DNA of 9,367 nt from Gemmatimonadota bacterium (GTDB taxonomy: Bacteria > Gemmatimonadota > Gemmatimonadetes > Gemmatimonadales > GWC2-71-9). How positions within the stretch are numbered: the first letter of the stretch is position 1; the number at the start of each line of letters is the position of its first letter. A program made the translations under genes and the position numbers. Below the pieces are notes generated by a model. It was not told where the DNA came from, searched no databases, and was given only the letters and a program-made list of their open reading frames with translations. Positions 7,605 to 9,367 of the stretch are shown here, piece after piece. The stretch is taken from the NCBI GenBank assembly GCA_029884275.1, contig JAOUIC010000034.1, forward strand, positions 1-9,367, written 5' to 3'.

Positions 7605-7730
7605 TAGGGGCGGAGCTCCAGCTCCGCCCCGAGTGTGGGAGGTCGGCCGTGGTAGGGGCGGAGCTCTGGCTCCGCCCCGAGTGTGGGAGGTCGGCCGTGG
7701 TAGGGGCGGAGCTATAGCTCCGCCCCTACC
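7605..7730. repeat. Array of 48-nt REP-like units: two full copies plus a terminal palindrome
   Basis: Units 7605-7652 and 7653-7700 are 48 nt each and differ at only two positions, both at the tip of their hairpin. Each holds the stem GGGGCGGAGC / GCTCCGCCCC (7607-7630 and 7655-7678) followed by a constant 20-odd base linker ending GTCGGCCGTGG. A third copy (from 7701) keeps the stem but lacks the linker, closing instead with CCCCTACC. All three are preceded by GTAG (7604, 7652, 7700), the tetranucleotide that E. coli TnpA-REP recognises at REP hairpins. The array begins 6 bases after the adaptor stop codon. It has no T-run, so a terminator role for the efflux operon is only a possibility. 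Confidence 0.85.
7699..7730. repeat. 32-nt perfect palindrome containing the transposase stop codon
   Basis: Bases 7699-7714 (GGTAGGGGCGGAGCTA) are exactly the reverse complement of 7715-7730, giving a gapless two-fold symmetric site centred between 7714 and 7715. GTAG is present at both edges, on opposite strands (7700-7703 and 7726-7729). The last five sense codons and the TAG stop of the minus-strand RAYT gene are read from its right half and across the centre. It can fold as a hairpin on either strand. Confidence 0.85.
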
Positions 7731-8161
7731 CTCACATAGAGCCAGGGATAGTCGCTCAGAGCGGGCCAGCGTTTCCGGGGGTTGTCGGCGACGTACCGCA
7801 TCTTAGCGAGCAAGTCGGATCGGCTCCGAATGATGCGGTCATGGTATTCCCGCTGCCAGAATGGGCCGCGACGTCCACAGTGCCTCAATCGATGCGCCGC
7901 AGCTGCCTTCCAGCCCTGGATGAGGCGCTCCAGGGGCCATCCTTCATGCGGCGCCACCAATACGTGGACATGGTCGTCCATCACTGCCACGGCGATCAGG
8001 TCGAAATGGACCCGATCGTACCGTCGGATCACGTCAAAGACAGCCTCGCGTTCGACATGGCCCAACACTGGCTGATCGCGCTGCAAACACCACGTCACGA
8101 AGTACGTCGCTCCCTCGACCCGCCAATGTGGCAACCTTCGGCGATAGATGCGGAGGGGCAT
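7712..8161 (-). CDS. rayT: REP-associated tyrosine transposase (RAYT, Y1/HUH family)
   Basis: The 149-residue HUH single-strand nuclease of the IS200/TnpA-REP superfamily is typical in length. The metal-binding HUH motif is H64-V-H66 in VMDDHVHVLVAP. The RAYT signature F-W-Q-R-E-Y-H-D-R-I-I-R follows at 101-112. The expected catalytic tyrosine is Y123 in MRYVADNP, matching the Y115 position of E. coli TnpA-REP (DYIYINP). The start of the fold is seen in the strand GATYFVTWCL (17-26). All catalytic residues are intact, so the enzyme could be active. RAYTs cut and join single-stranded DNA at REP hairpins with a 5' GTAG-like guide; such hairpins flank this gene. Start is ATG 8161; no strong ribosome site is seen. 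The C-terminal VGAEL and TAG stop are encoded by the adjacent palindrome. The gene points toward the efflux operon. No TnpB-like partner is present. Confidence 0.93.
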   Translation of the reverse strand: MPLRIYRRRLPHWRVEGATYFVTWCLQRDQPVLGHVEREAVFDVIRRYDRVHFDLIAVAVMDDHVHVLVAPHEGWPLERLIQGWKAAAAHRLRHCGRRGPFWQREYHDRIIRSRSDLLAKMRYVADNPRKRWPALSDYPWLYVRVGAEL

Positions 8162-8261
8162 GCCGCACGATTGCCCCAGTATGCAGGAGCGCGGGGTCCT
8201 CGTGAACGCGGGATTGTGCGGAATACTGCGGATGGCAGCGTCGCCGGACTGGCGGATTGGC

Positions 8262-8288
8262 TAGGGGCGGAGCTGTAGCTCCTCCCAC
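8262..8288. repeat. Fourth, degenerate copy of the REP-like palindrome
   Basis: TAGGGGCGGAGCT at 8262-8274 is identical to the left half-site of the array near 7.6 kb. The right half (AGCTCCTCCCAC, 8277-8288) has a mismatch at 8268/8283 and is unpaired at 8264/8287, so the stem is imperfect. The plus-strand base before it is C, giving CTAG instead of GTAG; the opposite strand starts GTGG. It ends 5 bases from the stop codon of the minus-strand gene at 8294. The remaining stretch 8162-8261, between the transposase start and this repeat, shows no gene or other structure I can support. Confidence 0.75.
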
Positions 8289-8293
8289 GATTG

Positions 8294-8818
8294 TCAGAAC
8301 GGCACCGTCACGCCGACGCCGACACCTTTCCGCCCCTTGCGCGAGACCCCCACCTTGAGCGGCGTCTCCTGCCACTTCTCGTAGTGGATGAACGCGCCGA
8401 CAATGGCGCCCAGCCCAGCGCCCGCCGCCGCACCAACTGCGAACCCGGTGCCCGGGCTGGGGCAGTATCCCTCGCATTCTTCCGCAGTGGTGAGCGCAAT
8501 GCCCGCCGCCCCGAACAGCCCGGCCCCGATGAGTGCTCCCACACCGGCGCGGGATCTCCGTCCCTTGCTCACCTGGATGCGACGGAGGTCGCGTCTGGCG
8601 AAGCCCAGAGTGTCGCGGCTCCGCTCCGGCACCAAATGGACGGAGTCGCTGGTCGCGGCCGCGGCCTGGCCCACCAGCCAGTGTCCCGGCTCTTTCCGGA
8701 GCTCCACCCTGATGCGCTTGAGCTCTTCCTGGGCGTTGAGGGCGGGCACTACCACGGCAAGCGCCGTCAGGAGCGCGGCGAACCGCAGGAAGCGGGAGGG
8801 ACCTGCGATGACCCGCAC
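8294..8818 (-). CDS. Secreted/envelope protein with beta module and glycine-zipper helices, unknown function
   Basis: The 174-residue product starts at GTG 8818, which has a good ribosome site (GGAAAGG, five bases upstream). Residues 1-29 form a signal peptide (basic start, hydrophobic FAALLTALAVVVP, cleavage likely after LNA). Residues about 33-88 look like a small all-beta fold (WLVGQAAAATSDSVHLVPER, then DTLGFARRDLRRIQVSKG), in style like an SH3/Sm-type module; that fold is inferred. Two Gly/Ala-rich glycine-zipper helices follow (about 91-110 and 124-143), separated by a loop with C115 and C119. The pattern H145-Y-E-K-W149 closes the second helix. A short basic strand-like tail ends VGVGVTVPF. 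The same order, both Cys and the HxEKW motif recur in the neighbouring upstream gene, so these are tandem paralogues. No enzyme motif is visible. Envelope location is likely; function is unknown. Confidence 0.8.
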   Translation of the reverse strand: MRVIAGPSRFLRFAALLTALAVVVPALNAQEELKRIRVELRKEPGHWLVGQAAAATSDSVHLVPERSRDTLGFARRDLRRIQVSKGRRSRAGVGALIGAGLFGAAGIALTTAEECEGYCPSPGTGFAVGAAAGAGLGAIVGAFIHYEKWQETPLKVGVSRKGRKGVGVGVTVPF

Positions 8819-8897
8819 GGGAGCCTTTCCATCGCGGTGACCGTTCGAGTCTCGTCAGGCGGCGATGAAGCCGCTATGAAGTGGTCCTGAAAGGGGC

Positions 8898-9366
8898 TCA
8901 ATCCCTCCAGAACTCGATCGTCAACACCAGGCTCCGGCGTCCCCGCAGTCCTGCGGACACATGCGGTCCGAGCTTCACCGCCTCCCATTTCTCGTGGTGG
9001 GAGAAGGAACCGATCACGGCGCCGAGCGCCGCCCCGCCGGCCGCTCCGATGGCGGTGACCGTTACCACGTCTCCCGTGTCGCAGGGGTCGTCCTCACTGG
9101 CGCCGGCACACCCGAGGCCGAGCGCCAGGCCGAGCCCCCCGAAGAGGATCGAGCCCTCCAGCGCCCTGATCCCCGGCATCGCTCCGCTGCCCCACGCTCA
9201 CATCCATCCGGCGCAGCTCAGTCCGCGCGTACCGCAATGTGTCGCTGTGCTTGTCCCGAACCACCACGACCGAGTCGCCGGTGATGCCAGCCGCCCGTCC
9301 GGTGACCCACCGGTGCGGCCTTGCGGTGGTCTGGATCCGGATCGGGGTGCCGTCGGCCTTGGCGGA
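8898..9366 (-). pseudogene. Frameshifted, 5'-truncated paralogue of the preceding envelope protein
   Basis: Reading the minus strand from the window edge, the frame starting at 9366 gives TPIRIQTTARPHRWVTGRAA, then GDSVVVVRD and DTLRYARTELRRMDVSVGQRSDAG. This aligns residue by residue with the beta module of the intact neighbour (ARRDLRRIQVSKGRRSRAG). It then loses register at a run of four C on the plus strand (9171-9174; GGGG in the gene). Removing one G continues into the other open frame, IRALEGSILFGGLGLALGLG, and on through a glycine-zipper, a Cys pair and GSFSHHEKWEAV to the stop at 8898. The gene thus appears split by a one-base insertion. An internal ATG at 9179 would allow a 93-residue C-terminal product, but it lacks the signal peptide and beta module. 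It may be a true pseudogene, a phase-variable run (unlikely at four bases) or a sequencing/assembly error. The signal peptide end lies beyond the window. Confidence 0.75.
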
Positions 9367-9367
9367 G

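Larger units (their letters stand above)
7605..8288. mobile_element. RAYT gene with flanking REP-like palindromes
   Basis: This groups the 48-nt array (7605-7730), the RAYT gene (7712-8161) and the decayed palindrome at 8262-8288 as one putative unit. In known RAYT systems the transposase is a single-copy gene flanked by REP palindromes of the same family that it mobilises elsewhere in the genome. The same arrangement is visible here: three copies at one end, one at the other, all with the GGGGCGGAGCT half-site. No accessory gene, terminal inverted repeat or target-site duplication is seen, so the outer limits are those of the outermost palindromes and not proven element ends. Confidence 0.5.

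Noticed and set aside
7605..7630. Rho-independent terminator of the efflux operon
   Set aside because: The stem is strong but no T-run follows in either direction, and it is one of a repeat family, so a terminator call is not supported by sequence alone.
7605..7730. CRISPR-like array
   Set aside because: The unit repeats as a whole, with constant linkers and no variable spacers; there are only two full copies and no cas genes.
7841..8278. Plus-strand open frame opposite the transposase, 145 codons
   Set aside because: The opposite strand has the complete HUH motif and catalytic tyrosine. This frame has no recognisable domain.
7712..8288. A full IS200/IS605 insertion sequence
   Set aside because: There is no TnpB-like gene and the protein carries RAYT signatures (FWQREYHDRIIR, YVADNP) together with REP-like repeats, so the domesticated REP-associated class fits better.
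8291..8890. Plus-strand open frame of 199 codons across the envelope-protein gene
   Set aside because: The minus-strand gene has a signal peptide, a ribosome site and a paralogue next to it; the plus frame has none of these.

Overview
The window is GC-rich (roughly 70%) bacterial chromosome. Codons end mostly in G or C, genes are tightly packed, and there are a RAYT-type transposase, a HEAT-repeat protein and small signal-peptide proteins with glycine-zipper tails. This looks like a Gemmatimonadota-like (or similar GC-rich, diderm) environmental bacterium. The phylum is inferred from overall style, not from a marker gene. The RND/TolC/adaptor set shows that the cell has an outer membrane.

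Layout. (1) 2-1312, plus strand: C-terminal part of a HEAT-repeat protein whose start lies left of the window. (2) 1368-1553, plus: a 61-residue one-helix membrane protein. (3) A nested palindrome (1591-1636) sits between this gene and a convergent minus-strand gene (1638-1991). The latter encodes a 117-residue helical protein that resembles a histidine phosphotransfer (HPt) domain with Asp where the phospho-accepting His should be. (4) Divergent from it, 2126-7598 is a translationally coupled tripartite efflux operon in the order RND pump, TolC-family outer-membrane channel, periplasmic adaptor lipoprotein. Both junctions overlap by a single base. (5) 7605-8288 is a REP-like palindrome / RAYT module: two full 48-nt units plus a terminal 32-nt perfect palindrome, a minus-strand REP-associated tyrosine transposase whose stop codon lies inside that palindrome, and a decayed fourth palindrome beyond its start. 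(6) 8294-9367, minus strand: two tandem paralogues of a secreted or membrane-associated beta-module plus glycine-zipper protein. The downstream copy is intact. The upstream copy is cut by the window edge and carries an apparent one-base frameshift in a G4 run.

How the parts relate. The efflux genes form one complete machine: the pump takes up substrate at the inner membrane, the lipidated adaptor bridges the periplasm, and the TolC-like duct crosses the outer membrane. No regulator for it is visible, but an 8-bp inverted repeat lies in the divergent intergenic region ahead of it. The most unusual part is the palindrome family. Four copies with a GGAGCT core surround the RAYT, and a fifth palindrome 6 kb away shares the same outer ends (TAGGGGC / GCCCCTA, with GTAG at the base) but has an unrelated core. 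All the islands lie directly behind stop codons.
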